A DNA stretch of 64,000 nt from positions 42,464,061-42,528,060 of the forward strand of contig NC_012873.2 in assembly GCF_000003195.3 (NCBI RefSeq). Direction: 5' to 3'. Of the stretch, positions 20,018-31,083 are shown in pieces. The notes beneath the pieces were generated by a model. It saw only the letters and a list, made by a program, of their open reading frames with translations. It was not told the origin of the DNA and made no database searches. This DNA is from Sorghum bicolor. Its lineage: Eukaryota > Streptophyta > Magnoliopsida > Poales > Poaceae. The position numbers and the translations under genes were made by a program. Numbering within the stretch: position 1 is the first letter of the stretch; each line of letters opens with the position of its first letter.

Positions 20018-22595
20018 AGTACTAATTGGTATACTTGGAAGAGGCAGTTGAATCTGTGACAAAGTTTGTTGGCAAATGGCTGAAAAAGGTTATCGATAGT
20101 GTCTGGCTGCCTGCAAATGATATTTTAAAGGATTGTCAAGGTACATAGCATTACTGAGCAAATGTCAAGCAACAAAGAAGCATATCATAAGATCATGTAT
20201 GTTGCCATTAATTCAATAACGAGCACCATGTAACCTTTACTGGAGAACAGTTGGATCCAAGATATTTGGGGTATGCTATCTGTCATGGTTGAGTTCATAG
20301 ATGTTTGGGACTTGGTGACTGTTCAATTTAATCTGTCTGTAGTTGTTTTGTTGTCTATACCTACCTTTTGTTTACAATTATATACCACTAAACTTTTTCT
20401 GTTTTACATTTGCCAAGACAGCGCCAGGATAGTGCTTCCTTTGTAGTGCAATTGGATGTTTTAAATTTGCCAAAACTGTTGTGGTGACCTATCATTGCTT
20501 ACTTACCTTTTATCCATATGCAAATATTTTACCCAGTTTTGCATTCTATACCATAATCAGGTGTTACGCCATCTATGGAGCACATTCTTTGTGTTGATGT
20601 ATCAGAATTGAGAAGGATCTATGAATTGCTCAGAAGTAAGTCTTCTCTTAAGTTGTAGCATATGTGCAGCATGTTTCTCTATGGAGAACCTCCTGCAACA
20701 TCTGACGAGTAATATTAAGTTCCATGTAAAGGCATGTGGATTTAAGCTAAAAAAAAGTGGGTGGGTGGGGGTGTCTGATATATTGGTAGGTGTGAAGCTG
20801 GTGTAGAATGCTCATTGGAACATGTGTTTCTGACTGTAGTCATGCAATTGTATTGTACATGTTATTTCTTTAGTAACTCAGCTTCAGCTATGACTTTGAT
20901 GCTTTTTTTTTTTCTCGAACACATAGGAGAGCTATATGTATCTTTGTACTATAAGAAGGAAAAGAGAATATTTTGGTGCAGACAGTATGTACAGGGTTAG
21001 GTTAGCTGTGAATACAATCATTGGATGCCTGCCGTGCAGATGCTGTGGGGATCCGACAGAAGGACCCAAGTCCTTGTAGCTTCGGCTTGGCTCCTCACAA
21101 GCTCATTTCAACACTCAGCTCCGCATGATGCCCGAGGCTTGATCGGCCCAGTTCCCTGCCGGTTGACGCTTTCTTTTCTCCTCTGCCAAGGCAACTGGTT
21201 TCCACCGCCGCTGCCTCTCTCCTCCCATGGTTGTCGTCACAAGGCGACCAGGACCACCACTGGCCTGGTGGCAGTGCCAACAGGCCCCAGCATGAGGTAC
21301 CCGTCGAGCAGAAGATCTCAAGTCCCTTTGCTGTTGATTAATTGTCGTGGTTGTGCACTTTTTGAAATAGTGAAGTAGTTTTTTTTGTTTGTTCCATGCA
21401 GTACCATGGACATCGTTTGTAGTGTTTTTGTTAGTTTAGCTGAAGAAATATTTTCATAGTTCAGTTACCTGCCTTGTCTTAAATACTAGTATAAGTTACC
21501 TGTTACATTTCTGAAAATAATGTGCCCCGTTTCAGGCTTGTGCTGCTGAAAGGCAGCATCTGGGTTCTACTGCTGTCATCTTTAAGCACCACAGGAACTA
21601 GCCTGCTCTCAACATCTCAGACGTACGATCCACTCACTTTCAAGCTGAACATGGACAACAATCGTATATACAGTCACTCTGCACTTTACATTTCACTTGG
21701 TGCTGTCCTTGCCTGTAATCCCAATCTTCACCAATAAATTACCATACATATTACATAAGGATGTGTACACTGATCAAAACAGTCCCATACAATCTCAGAA
21801 AAGAGAGACACCATTGCTTCCATACAATCTGTGTGGCCTGTAGTAAAGAATTTCTTTTGTTTGATTCTAGGTGCAATTTTTCCATAGGAATGAAACAAGC
21901 AAAAGTCTTCAAAAGTTGGCATCGATGGCATAGCTGTTAAGACACTTGGAAGTGATCAAACTCGGCAAAGTCTGATGCAAAACCTCGCTGTAATGCTGAA
22001 GATCTGTTTGGCCTGCTTGGCTGCTTCATCCTCGTGATGATCCCCACTTCATCAGCCAAGGGCGTGTTTGAGAGGGTGAACGGAGGTGGCCAGGCCTGCC
22101 CCCAAGGCCTAGGCCGGGTTTAGCCGGTCCAAACGGCTGCAACCAGCTTTCTTTGTGCCTCTGCACGAAACTGGCCTGGTCCAGAGGAGAATGTGTTTGT
22201 CAACCAGGCCGCAGCCTGACTTACCATCCAACTACCAAAACGAGATGGTGTTTGTGCACCAGGTCAGAGCCAAGCCCATTGATATGTTGCAGAAATATGA
22301 GAAAGCATGCAATCCAAAGGCTTCAGATTTCAATTACATAAAGCCTACATAAAGCCTCAGTTAGTAAGCCTCATCATAAATCAGTTCTTGGCATTACTTC
22401 AAACATCACAGGCTAGTCGATCAACTTAATGTTCCTTTAAAGGCAACCATAACAGCAACATAATACAAACCAAATGAGCAGCACCAATAGGCATTAGTGG
22501 ACATATGCTTGTAGATCAAGCATGTACTGGTCAAGGAAAACAAACATGATCCACACATAATTGTGCCCAGTTACAACATCAGATTTGGGCCTCAG
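20018..22595. other. Non-coding DNA downstream of the PPR gene
   Basis: Low-complexity and AT-rich with scattered short frames (for example 21025-21378, 117 codons, Arg/Pro-rich) that lack recognisable domains. A GC-rich patch at 22060-22230 starts gggcgtgtttgagagggtg, which looks like a PIF/hAT-type terminus, but I could not find its partner. Confidence 0.4.
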
Positions 22596-22599
22596 TTAC

Positions 22600-22815
22600 A
22601 ACATCATAGGCCATTGAAATTTATAAAGTGTAGCACTGAAAGCTAGAAAAGCAGCATCAGCTTCATCCTGATGTTTTATCCCTAGTTTTGAAACCCTGAT
22701 ACAAGTTACTCTCCCCTTTAGCAAGAGCCAGACATAGTTGTGTCCAGTTAGAGTAGACACCTGGGTGCCTACCTTGGTATATAACATACCAGGTCGTCAT
22801 GGAACAGCTGCAGGA
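22600..22815 (-). pseudogene. Second RNase H1 N-terminal (hybrid-binding) domain, frameshifted
   Basis: The minus strand encodes TTWYVIYQGRHPGVYSNW, then YQGFKTRD, and in another frame DEADAAFLAF. That is the shape of the RNase H1 N-terminal/viroplasmin-type domain (PF01693 family): an aromatic YxVYxGxxPGVY strand, a W, a YxGFxTR turn and a final helix EADAAF. A one-base shift near 22678 breaks it. It lies directly after the intact first copy, so the locus once had tandem domains, either as consecutive exons or as a duplicated frame. Confidence 0.65.
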
Positions 22816-22816
22816 C

Positions 22817-23149
22817 CTATTTATTTGCTGGACAAGTGCAACAAGATTTAGGTACATACATTAGCATGGCCACCAAAAGCAGAAATAGAAATACAGTAAT
22901 AGGAAGGAAGGTGTTCATCCTAGCAACAACTTGCTTGGGCTCAATGATGCCTTGTGGATTTGAAAACACTTTGGTTTCCATGGCATCTTCATCACAGTCC
23001 ATGTACTCTAAGAAAGAGGCTACTGCCTCTTTCTTTATTGGAAACCTCTGGTAGCTGTTCTTCTTAAAACCAGCAACCTGGGCATTGCAGTCAGCCCAGT
23101 GTTTATACACTCTAGGCTTGTAGCCTTTGTACACAACATACCAAGTCAT
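22817..23149 (-). CDS. RNase H1 N-terminal (hybrid-binding) domain protein with a C-terminal membrane segment
   Basis: A 110-codon frame starts MTWYVVYKGYKPRVYKHW. Residues 2-50 match the RNase H1 N-terminal domain pattern: YVVYKGYKPRVY, W19, C22.QVAGF, YQRFPIKKEAVASFLEYM. In RNase H1 this fold binds RNA/DNA hybrids or dsRNA. No catalytic RNase H domain follows. Residues about 81-100 are hydrophobic (FLPITVFLFLLLVAMLMYV), a probable single membrane helix, followed by a Cys-rich end. It may be an exon of a larger decayed gene or transposon-captured fragment: a second domain copy lies just downstream, and there is no obvious promoter. Whether it is expressed is unknown. Confidence 0.6.
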   Translation of the reverse strand: MTWYVVYKGYKPRVYKHWADCNAQVAGFKKNSYQRFPIKKEAVASFLEYMDCDEDAMETKVFSNPQGIIEPKQVVARMNTFLPITVFLFLLLVAMLMYVPKSCCTCPANK

Positions 23150-23399
23150 GTTTCTTCAAAAAAAACTCAAACAACAATTTAGATTTCAATTGTGCCTGCC
23201 TTTGATATGAAACTTACATAGCCTCAGTCATAAACCAAAAATTTGAAACAACTATGAATGCGACATTGAAGAGCTTCAGTTTGGTTTTAACCAGATGGAA
23301 GGTCTTCCATGCCGCAACCATATGTTGCTTCAGTACTACTCCATCAGACATCATAGGCAACAAATTAACCACATAAAAGGGGCCTCAGATCTTAATGTT

Positions 23400-23639
23400 T
23401 TAATTAAGACAATCATCCCCGGTGGCAACTTTCTTCATCCCAAAGAACTGTTTCATGATTACTATGGGGCCATGAGACACTCCATCCTCAGCCATCAGGT
23501 GGTAAGTCCAAGACCTGTTGCAATGGAGACGGATGTATCTCATGGCCTGATGATACCCATGAATGAATGATAGCCATACAAAACAACAACAAATAAACAT
23601 GTAAAGCCACCTTAGATTGTTAAGAATTGTGGCATCCAT
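23400..23639 (-). CDS. Small hypothetical ORF with hydrophobic N-terminus
   Basis: A 79-codon frame on the same strand, upstream of the RNase H1-N domain frame. Residues about 10-26 (RWLYMFICCCFVWLSFI) are hydrophobic enough for a signal anchor. The remainder has no recognised motif. It may belong to the same decayed locus, but could equally be a chance frame. Confidence 0.2.
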   Translation of the reverse strand: MDATILNNLRWLYMFICCCFVWLSFIHGYHQAMRYIRLHCNRSWTYHLMAEDGVSHGPIVIMKQFFGMKKVATGDDCLN

Positions 23640-23876
23640 GGCATCTGGAGGACCATAAACTTCTTGCCATCATCTTGAGTCATAGACCCAATTGTTGCTA
23701 AGTAAAGTTTATGGTTCCTTCAGATGTGATGAATGGCACAAGAAAAACAAGATTCCAACCTCATACATTTTTTGTCATCATAGGCCAAAAAGAAAACCAA
23801 AGCCTCAAAGTATGTAATGGAACTCATGCATGCCATGGAAGAATGTCTAGTAAGCATACGTGCCTTTTTCATACAA

Positions 23877-23912
23877 CTAGGTAGCGTGCCTATGTATTGC
23901 TACGGGATAGCT
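23877..23912 (-). mobile_element. Possible Helitron 3' terminus
   Basis: On the minus strand the sequence reads CCCGTAGCAATACATAGG then CACGCTACCTAG, followed by T. A short GTAGC/GCTAC stem just before CTAG resembles the hairpin-CTRR ends of grass Helitrons (recalled pattern). I could not find a matching 5' TC end at higher coordinates, so only the terminus is suggested. Confidence 0.3.
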
Positions 23913-26900
23913 AAAATTTTATACTAAAAATACACGGATCGCACAATAAGATGACAATACCGAAAAAATTCAATATCAACGTTAAAGTAACATTTAATCC
24001 AAAAAGCAAAGTTTATGAAATTAATACAAGAGCACAGCGTCGCAAGCTCAACTCTGCTTTATATTATAGACATTTTCAGACTCAAATAATATTTCATATC
24101 GGTAGGAAGAAATCTTCGATATTCATTTATTTCGTGCGCTAATAACTCCGCGAGTAAGTTCCGCCACATCTTCATACCATCATGTACACAGGTTCGAGTA
24201 TATATATCAATATTAGTGTCTGTCGCATGGGTAATACTATGTCTTAAAAAATCTCTCACAAAACCTTAAAACAAATTTACCGTATAAATGTATGTGGCTT
24301 CGGGTCTGTTCCACATAAACATATACTGTAGAATAATGTATCCACTTGAGTGTCCAAGTAAGATCCCATGACACGGTAATAAGACATATGAAAAACTACA
24401 TGAATCACGAACAATTAATACCAAAACACATAATTCAGAGATATTCAGAGAGGATGCATGCTATGACATAATGGGCAACTTGTAACTCAGTTTACTCAGA
24501 TAGGACGCCGCTTAATATTAAATGTCATCTGGGGCTTCGAGTGTAGATATAATTTTCTTCATTTATTTTTTGAATGAATGGACATGACATATAATTTAGA
24601 TGTAATATAACTTTGAATTACCAGATGGATTAACAGATGGCATGACATATGATTTCGAGAAGCTTGCATCATATATGATTCATGTAGAAGATAACTTCGA
24701 ATTTTTGACAGGCCAAATCACACGTTCAGTCTTAGACTACTGCATAAAAGATGGTCTACACTACACTAATCAGCTATATGCATTGAAGATTGCTGATACT
24801 GCTGAACACTGATCTCATGGGCTTGCTATTGCCTCTAAACTGTGCTACTTGCCATCATCCCTACTATTGGCTGCATGGAACTTTAAGGTCTCTCCTTTTT
24901 GTTCACCAATAAAGCCTAAACTACACTGCACATTTGCAGGGTTGCATCACCACAAAATGAGCGCCACTTTCTTATCTGCACTAAACTACTACATTCTTCA
25001 GGAGTTTCAGTGCATCATCACTGATTTGTTATAGCACAGACTCCTGGCCTACTCACATGATGGCATCTCATAAATATTATGCTAACAGCCAATGAGTCAC
25101 ACTATTGTTGTTGATGATTTGCAACATGTAAATCCTGTAATTTGCATATTCTTTCTTCCTCTCTTTTACTAAAGCCAACTATTTTCAGTGAAAGTGCATG
25201 CTCTCTTATTAGCTGAACATGGCATGTACATTTACCAACGCCTTGTAATCATGTACCTCATGGGCCTAAAATCCTCCTCAGACAGCTACAATCTGCCACC
25301 TACTCTCCATCATCTTCTCCCACACATCTACATCCTGGGATCTGACTTTTCCTTATATAAAAAAACTAAAGTCACAACTCTGTTGTGCACCCTCCTCAGA
25401 TGTAGGGCTCTACTTGCTTACTGTATATATTGTAGTATATCATTTTTCTCAACTAAATCTTCTTGGCTCTCAAACTGCGACTCAAAATCTTTCTTTCTCC
25501 GAACTCTCAAATTTACTTGCTTTCACTGAACATGCCAGTCTCACAACTGATCAGACACCACACTACTACTCCCATTGCTCTTGAATTCTACTTCAGAATA
25601 CTGAACCATCACTGATTTCTCTCAACTTTATCTAGTCCCCACTAACCAATCTAACCACATATGTACATTATCAAGAAAACTGAACTGCTTGTCATCTTTC
25701 TATTTTTACCAATAAAATTATCTGAGTTTCATATGCCTGGGTTCAAGATGGCCATGCCAAGACATAAAAAGTTACCTTAGTTACAATACCATTATATTAA
25801 GCACAATAACATGGTAGCTGGTTGTGCTCAGCATCAAGCATCAGTGTATCAATGCCAACCATTAACTCATCCTGTAGAGTTTACAAATATAAGCCATGGC
25901 AATAAAATTGCAACAATTCAGGGCAAGTTCAGTTACCTGCAGAAAAGTTCTTGCATTCCCTCTTTTTCAAGGTTTAACTTCAGCGAGAAATCACCATTCA
26001 TTTCCTTACCCGTCTACACCAGATTGTCCAAAATAAACAAAGATTAATCCACAAACATTTTGTACTGCAGAGATAACCTTGTGACCTGGCTTGGTGTTGC
26101 TGTTATGGGGACACCAATTCAGCGAGTGATCGCCAACCCTTCCTGCACCTTCTTGAATTATTTATCATTGTCCCTAATAATCAGAGTAAATAGTTTACTG
26201 AAACATCCTCAAAATCCCATTAAGTAGGAATCTTACCTATATATAAGCATGGTGTAAATTATTTAGCGACCAAATTTGAACCTTTTGCAATTAAAAGTAT
26301 AATTCAAACAACTAAGCATCCTTAGTTCCAAGACCTCAAGGTAATAACCCATAACCAACCACAAAATTGACTGAAATAAGCTTGCTACTGAAACAAGTAT
26401 ACATCTAACCTCTGTGTTCATCACTTACTAAAAGAGTGAAACGAAGCAACCATCCACTAATTAAAAGGCAGAAACTCTGAGCTGAGCTGAGTTCATTTGC
26501 CACGTGGCATATAGTCTGACATGGATCAATAGCTGATCAAGTAAACACCAGACGCACCATAGCTCTATGTGGATTAGTAGCTGATTTCTGTGAATCTAAG
26601 ACAAACACTTATTTAGCTTATAAAATCAGTAGCGGCATTGGCAACATCCGTAGTAGTTAGCCGGTTGATGTGCTTTGACCTACAGGTACTGCTAAACAAA
26701 AAAAATAGAAAAATGTAGATCCAATTAGCACTCAAACATCACAAAATTGGGCAGTATTAGATTACCTGGAATGAAGCAAAGTAGCCTTGATTTTAGATAT
26801 GCAGATAGCATAGAAAATTAGAAATCCAATTTATTAATGAAAGCAAGAGATGAGCGGTTCCTCTCCGTCGTCCGGTCGTTCCTAAAATTTTCATTCCATT

Positions 26901-28137
26901 GCTTCTGGTCCAAGCGGGGTACAGTGGTGTGCATTGATATATGACAGAGTTTGCTAGGAACGCCGCCGCCTACTCCCTTGGCAATCCCTCATCCTCTGTC
27001 TCTTTCGTGGCCAAGATATATTGGGAGGCCAGCCAATCACAACTCCCTCAAATTTCAGTTTCATTTAAGTTTAGGCTTTTTCGGCAATATTTATGTAGAA
27101 CATTAACCGGTCCTAATACAGTGGGGTAATAAATGAAATAATTTTGTTGATATTTTCATGATCATTTAAGCTGAAATACATGCAGTATATCAAAAACCAA
27201 ATTGCCTGTCTTAAAACAGAGAGAAAAAAGCTACAAGGACTGCCAATCGCCAAACCAAATTTCCAGGACAAGAAGCAAACTTAACTTACATCCGTTCTAG
27301 GAGGATATTTTCCATACTGCATCATCATGAACCTTCACATACAGCTGAAATCACAAAGTAAAAGACTCACAAACACTTCCAAATCAAATTGATCAAACCA
27401 CGGGATAGTGATGTTAAATGTGGAGTATTTTGCAGTGCACAAGCAAACTACAAATAATGCAAATGACATCAAAAACCAATAATTTTAGGATGCTTCAAAA
27501 GTTACAGCATTAGATAAATTGGTCAGGACTCAGATTTAAGCCTGAAGCCCTGCAGGAACAACAAGGATTGAGATTAAAGTTTATAGGTAGAAAACACCAA
27601 ATCAATAAGGCTTATTATAAGGCAATAACATCAAATAACATGTGTGATGAACTGACCAACTGGTGCTGTGTAACCTACTTTCTACATATAGAACTATCTA
27701 GAAGAGCAACCCCATCAATGTGTTCTCAAAAAACAGTCTAGAATACAGTCAACAATCATTAGGATGTAAACAGAAGCCGATGGCATGCATCTACATATCA
27801 CCTATAGATAGTCTTCAAACATAGATGGAATTCTACATCATAAGAACCATACAGGATATAGACCTATGTCTGTGATGACATCTCTAGCACCGCAGATGAT
27901 ATACATATACACTAAACCACTATGTACCTTTGGCCGGAATTCCCACTACAATCCACATTTGTCAAGGGCACAAACTGAAATATCCATGGGGAATTTCAGC
28001 ATGTTTTGGGCATAGGTAAAGTGACCATTTATGTAGAAGCATTAAGGGGCTAGGGTTTCGGATTAGCACAGCCAAGGAGGGGATTATGTAGGTCCCAGTG
28101 AAATCAAAGTTTATCCCCCAATTCCCGAAACCCTAGT
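23913..28137. other. Long AT-rich intergenic stretch without recognisable genes
   Basis: Frames are short (at most 113 codons, at 25188-25529) and lack domains. I see no LTR, clear TIR pair or tRNA. If the Helitron end at 23877 is real, part of this stretch could be its body. Confidence 0.5.
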
Positions 28138-28596
28138 TCACGAACTATTGCAAACAAACGCTAAATCTGCATTGAACTGGGCGCCATGGATAATTTTACC
28201 TTGGCCGTCGTCGTCATCGTTGCCTTCAGGTGTACCGGGTGGCCGAACTGCTGCCATTGTCGTTGCCGTCGCGAAGATACCCGCTCGTGATGTTTTGCTA
28301 AGGGCCGACGGAGAGCTATTGGACAGAGGCGTGTGCGGCTTCGTCCGCGCGCGCACTCTGGCGAGTAGCCCCGCGCCAGTGGCACCTCCGATCCTGTCAC
28401 CGTGCACTAAGGGCCGACGGGGAGCCGCTGGATGATGGTGCGGGCCCGATGGTGAGGGAGAGGAGGCTGCGGCATTCAGGCTCGGCTTCTCCTGATGGCG
28501 ACTCATTCGGCGAGTGTGACGACAACACGAGTGCGACGGGGAGGGAGAGGAGGCGGCGGCGTGGGCGCAAGGGCATGCACGGGCAGAGGGGCACAT
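28138..28596 (-). other. GC-rich potential first exon, unidentified
   Basis: A GC-rich island within AT-rich DNA. The minus-strand frame (152 codons, Ser/Pro/Arg/Ala-rich) contains MAAVRPPGTPEGNDDDDGQG and a donor-like CCAAG/GTAAAATT at about 28203. It also contains an internal repeat (ccgtcggcccttag-type) near 28300 and 28405. It could be the 5' exon of a minus-strand gene whose other exons I cannot find, or a transposon leader. The interval 28600-29390 beyond it shows no clear gene. Confidence 0.25.
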
Positions 28597-29707
28597 GAGA
28601 GAGTGATCCTCGCGATGGAAGGGAGCGTGAAGGGAGGTAGTCGGTGGATTGTGCTGGGCACGCCGCGGGGATGAGGGCCCACCTGACGACGTGACCTATC
28701 ACGGCTTCTCCTCGCATCGTGGGATCGCAGGTCTGGCGGACCGACGGGAAAAAAATGTCACACCAAAAAATAGTCTTATTTTTGTTCTTTTTAGTTGTAG
28801 GAGACAAAAACGGCCTTACCAAACTAGAACACCTAGTAGTTACCAAATGGCTCCCAGGCAAGAAAGAAAGATATTCCTCAAGCCCCAGCCAAACTCCAAT
28901 ACATCTCCTCAAAGTTAGATTCATGGTGACCATCAAATGCAATTTAAACATCAGAATGTTTCAGTCCTGGAAAGATTGGTCAACCTTTTTGTGTGCGTGT
29001 GTTTACCTTGTTAATATACACCATCCTAAAGACATACTATGGCAATGTTTCGATATATTTTTCAATTTAATTTCTAACCTGTTAACTTTTTGATGAGTTT
29101 CAAAACCAATTCATGTATAAGTCCTCCCCCCCCCGTGTGCAGCAACTTCTTTAGGGCACGTTTTGCTTCCTCCGGAATTACTCCGGGAAGATTTTTCCGG
29201 CTGGAGTCATTAGTTAATTTATATAAGTTTTCACTAGCCGGAATAATTACTGGTGTCATGCTGCTTCGTTTCATCAGGAATAGGACCTAGGAAAAGTCCT
29301 AGCCGGAATGATTTAATAATTTGTACTAATCTTGAGGAACTGGAATTGTTTCTGGTGCACTCCGAGAAAACCGAACAGACCAAATATGCCCTTAATTGTC
29401 TTAATTCTCTCCTTTTGTGCGGTGATAGTCCTCAGCGCCGTCTCGGCGACTTGAGGTGGGTCCTTCTGGCGATTAGGGTTTATCCCCGATCTCGCTCGTC
29501 CTCCTTGATCGTCTCCTGATCGGATCTTCTTGCACCTGGTGTCCACGTTCTCTCTCCCTTCCCCGGGGCGGGCTACATTGCTCGTCATCGGGGTTCCCTG
29601 GTTTCTCTTCCACCCTGTGTCCACAAACCCAACTAGTTTTTGTGCCCTAATTTCCATTAGGTAGATCAGATCATCGGCGGTCAGGGCGTCCTGCGGGGCT
29701 GTTGATC

Positions 29708-31083
29708 ATGGATCCAAAGGAGGTTGAAGTGGAGGGTATGTTGAAGAAATTAAGCCTTTCTGAGCACGAGAAAAAGAAGATCAGGTTAGGCGGTGGCTTG
29801 GCGGCGGGGTGTAGCAAAACGGGTCCACAGGCGGTGATAAAAATCCTCTCGGAGAAACCGGCGAAGGTGGATGCCCTTGAGGCGACCCTGGGCCGGATCT
29901 GGTGTCCACTGCGTGATGTTGAGTGCAAGGACCTCGGAGGCAATAGATTCCTGATCACGTTCTTTTAGGAATCGGGGAGGCAGAAAACTCTGGAGGAAGG
30001 GCCTTGGATGTTTGGCAAAGAGCTGGTGGTAGTGGCGGAGTTTGAAGGCAACAAAACAATCGATGAAGTTGATTTTTTCTTCATTCCAATCTGGATCCGG
30101 GTTCACAAAATGCCTTTAGGCCTGATGACAAGAGAAGCGGGAGAACTGATTGGCGAAATGGTGGGGAAGGTTTTAGATGTGGATGCTGATGAGAATGGTC
30201 GTGCGGTGGGTGAGTTCCTGCGCATCAAGGTTAGGCTCGACATTCGCAAACCGCTAATGCGGGGAGTGACATTGGATATTGGAGATGGTGATCATGAGAA
30301 CAATAAGTGGTGCCCTCTGGTGTATGAGTTTTTGCCTGACTTTTGCTTCATTTGTGGCTTGATCGGTCATGTGGATCGGGCCTGCCCATACTATGCTCAG
30401 AATAGAAGCTCCCCTCAATTCAGTAGGGCTTTGAGATTTATCCCAGAGAGGAAAAGATTTGGGGAGGAATCAAAAGGTAAAAACTTTAATCAGCACTCGA
30501 TGCTGCCTTGGAGGAGTGGCAAAAGTGGTGGCTCTGGGGGTTCGCTAAGTGGAGGAAGTAACGATAAACGAGGAAGCGATAGTAGTAGCTGGCGAAAGGT
30601 GGAGAAGTCAGGAGGGGATGACGGGAGTGGTAGGGGGAGGAAAAGGAAGTCACAAGCCCGATGAAACTTTTGAGTACCACGACCATTATAGATGAAAAAG
30701 CTAAAAAGGGTCTGACTTTCGAGGAGACAGTTGAGGCGTCTGTAAAGGAGATTACCGATAAGGCCCGTGGAGGAGTTGTGGCGGTGGATAAAGAGAAACC
30801 GATGATCAAGAAAGATGAAAAACAGACGCAATCGGCAGGAGACAAAAAACCTGGAGGGAGTCGGGGTTTTAAGCGTCGAGAAAGAGCACGGGGTGAGGGT
30901 ATGGGTGGTAAAGAAGCATCGGAGGAGGCAGTGCCCACGGAGAAGAAGAGGCCTCGGGTGAGGAAGATATGGACGTTGATGAGCAGGTTAGGGCGGGAAA
31001 GACATGGAAGGCGGGTGAGGGGGGGTGTGCCAATGATATCATCTGTGGCGGGACCGGCGAACCGGTCCTGCGAGGATCAATGA
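29708..31083 (+). pseudogene. LINE ORF1: DUF4283-like RNA-binding protein with CCHC zinc knuckle
   Basis: The start chosen is the ATG at 29708 (MDPKEVEVEGMLKKLSL). The N-terminal half has the DUF4283-like fold common in plant L1 ORF1, with LITFF, then a TAG at 29966-29968, then GPWMFGKELVVVAEF and FIPIWIRVHKMPLG. The zinc knuckle CFICGLIGHVDRAC (CX2CX4HX4C) is intact near 30346-30387. The C-terminus is very basic with Gly/Ser. A frameshift near 30633-30648 in a G/A-rich run moves the reading into the frame SPMKLLSTTTIIDEK, which continues to TGA at 31081-31083. ORF1 protein coats the LINE RNA. The TAG replaces a position where Gln is usual (F-Q-E), consistent with CAG to TAG. Confidence 0.85.

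Noticed and set aside
22817..23149. Endogenous caulimovirus fragment, because of the viroplasmin-type domain
   Set aside because: No movement protein, coat or RT sequence is nearby, and the same domain is the N-terminus of cellular RNase H1; a cellular or transposon origin is simpler.
29130..29390. MITE with ccggaatta/ccggaataatt repeats upstream of the LINE
   Set aside because: I could not find paired terminal repeats or a target duplication, so it is left unassigned.
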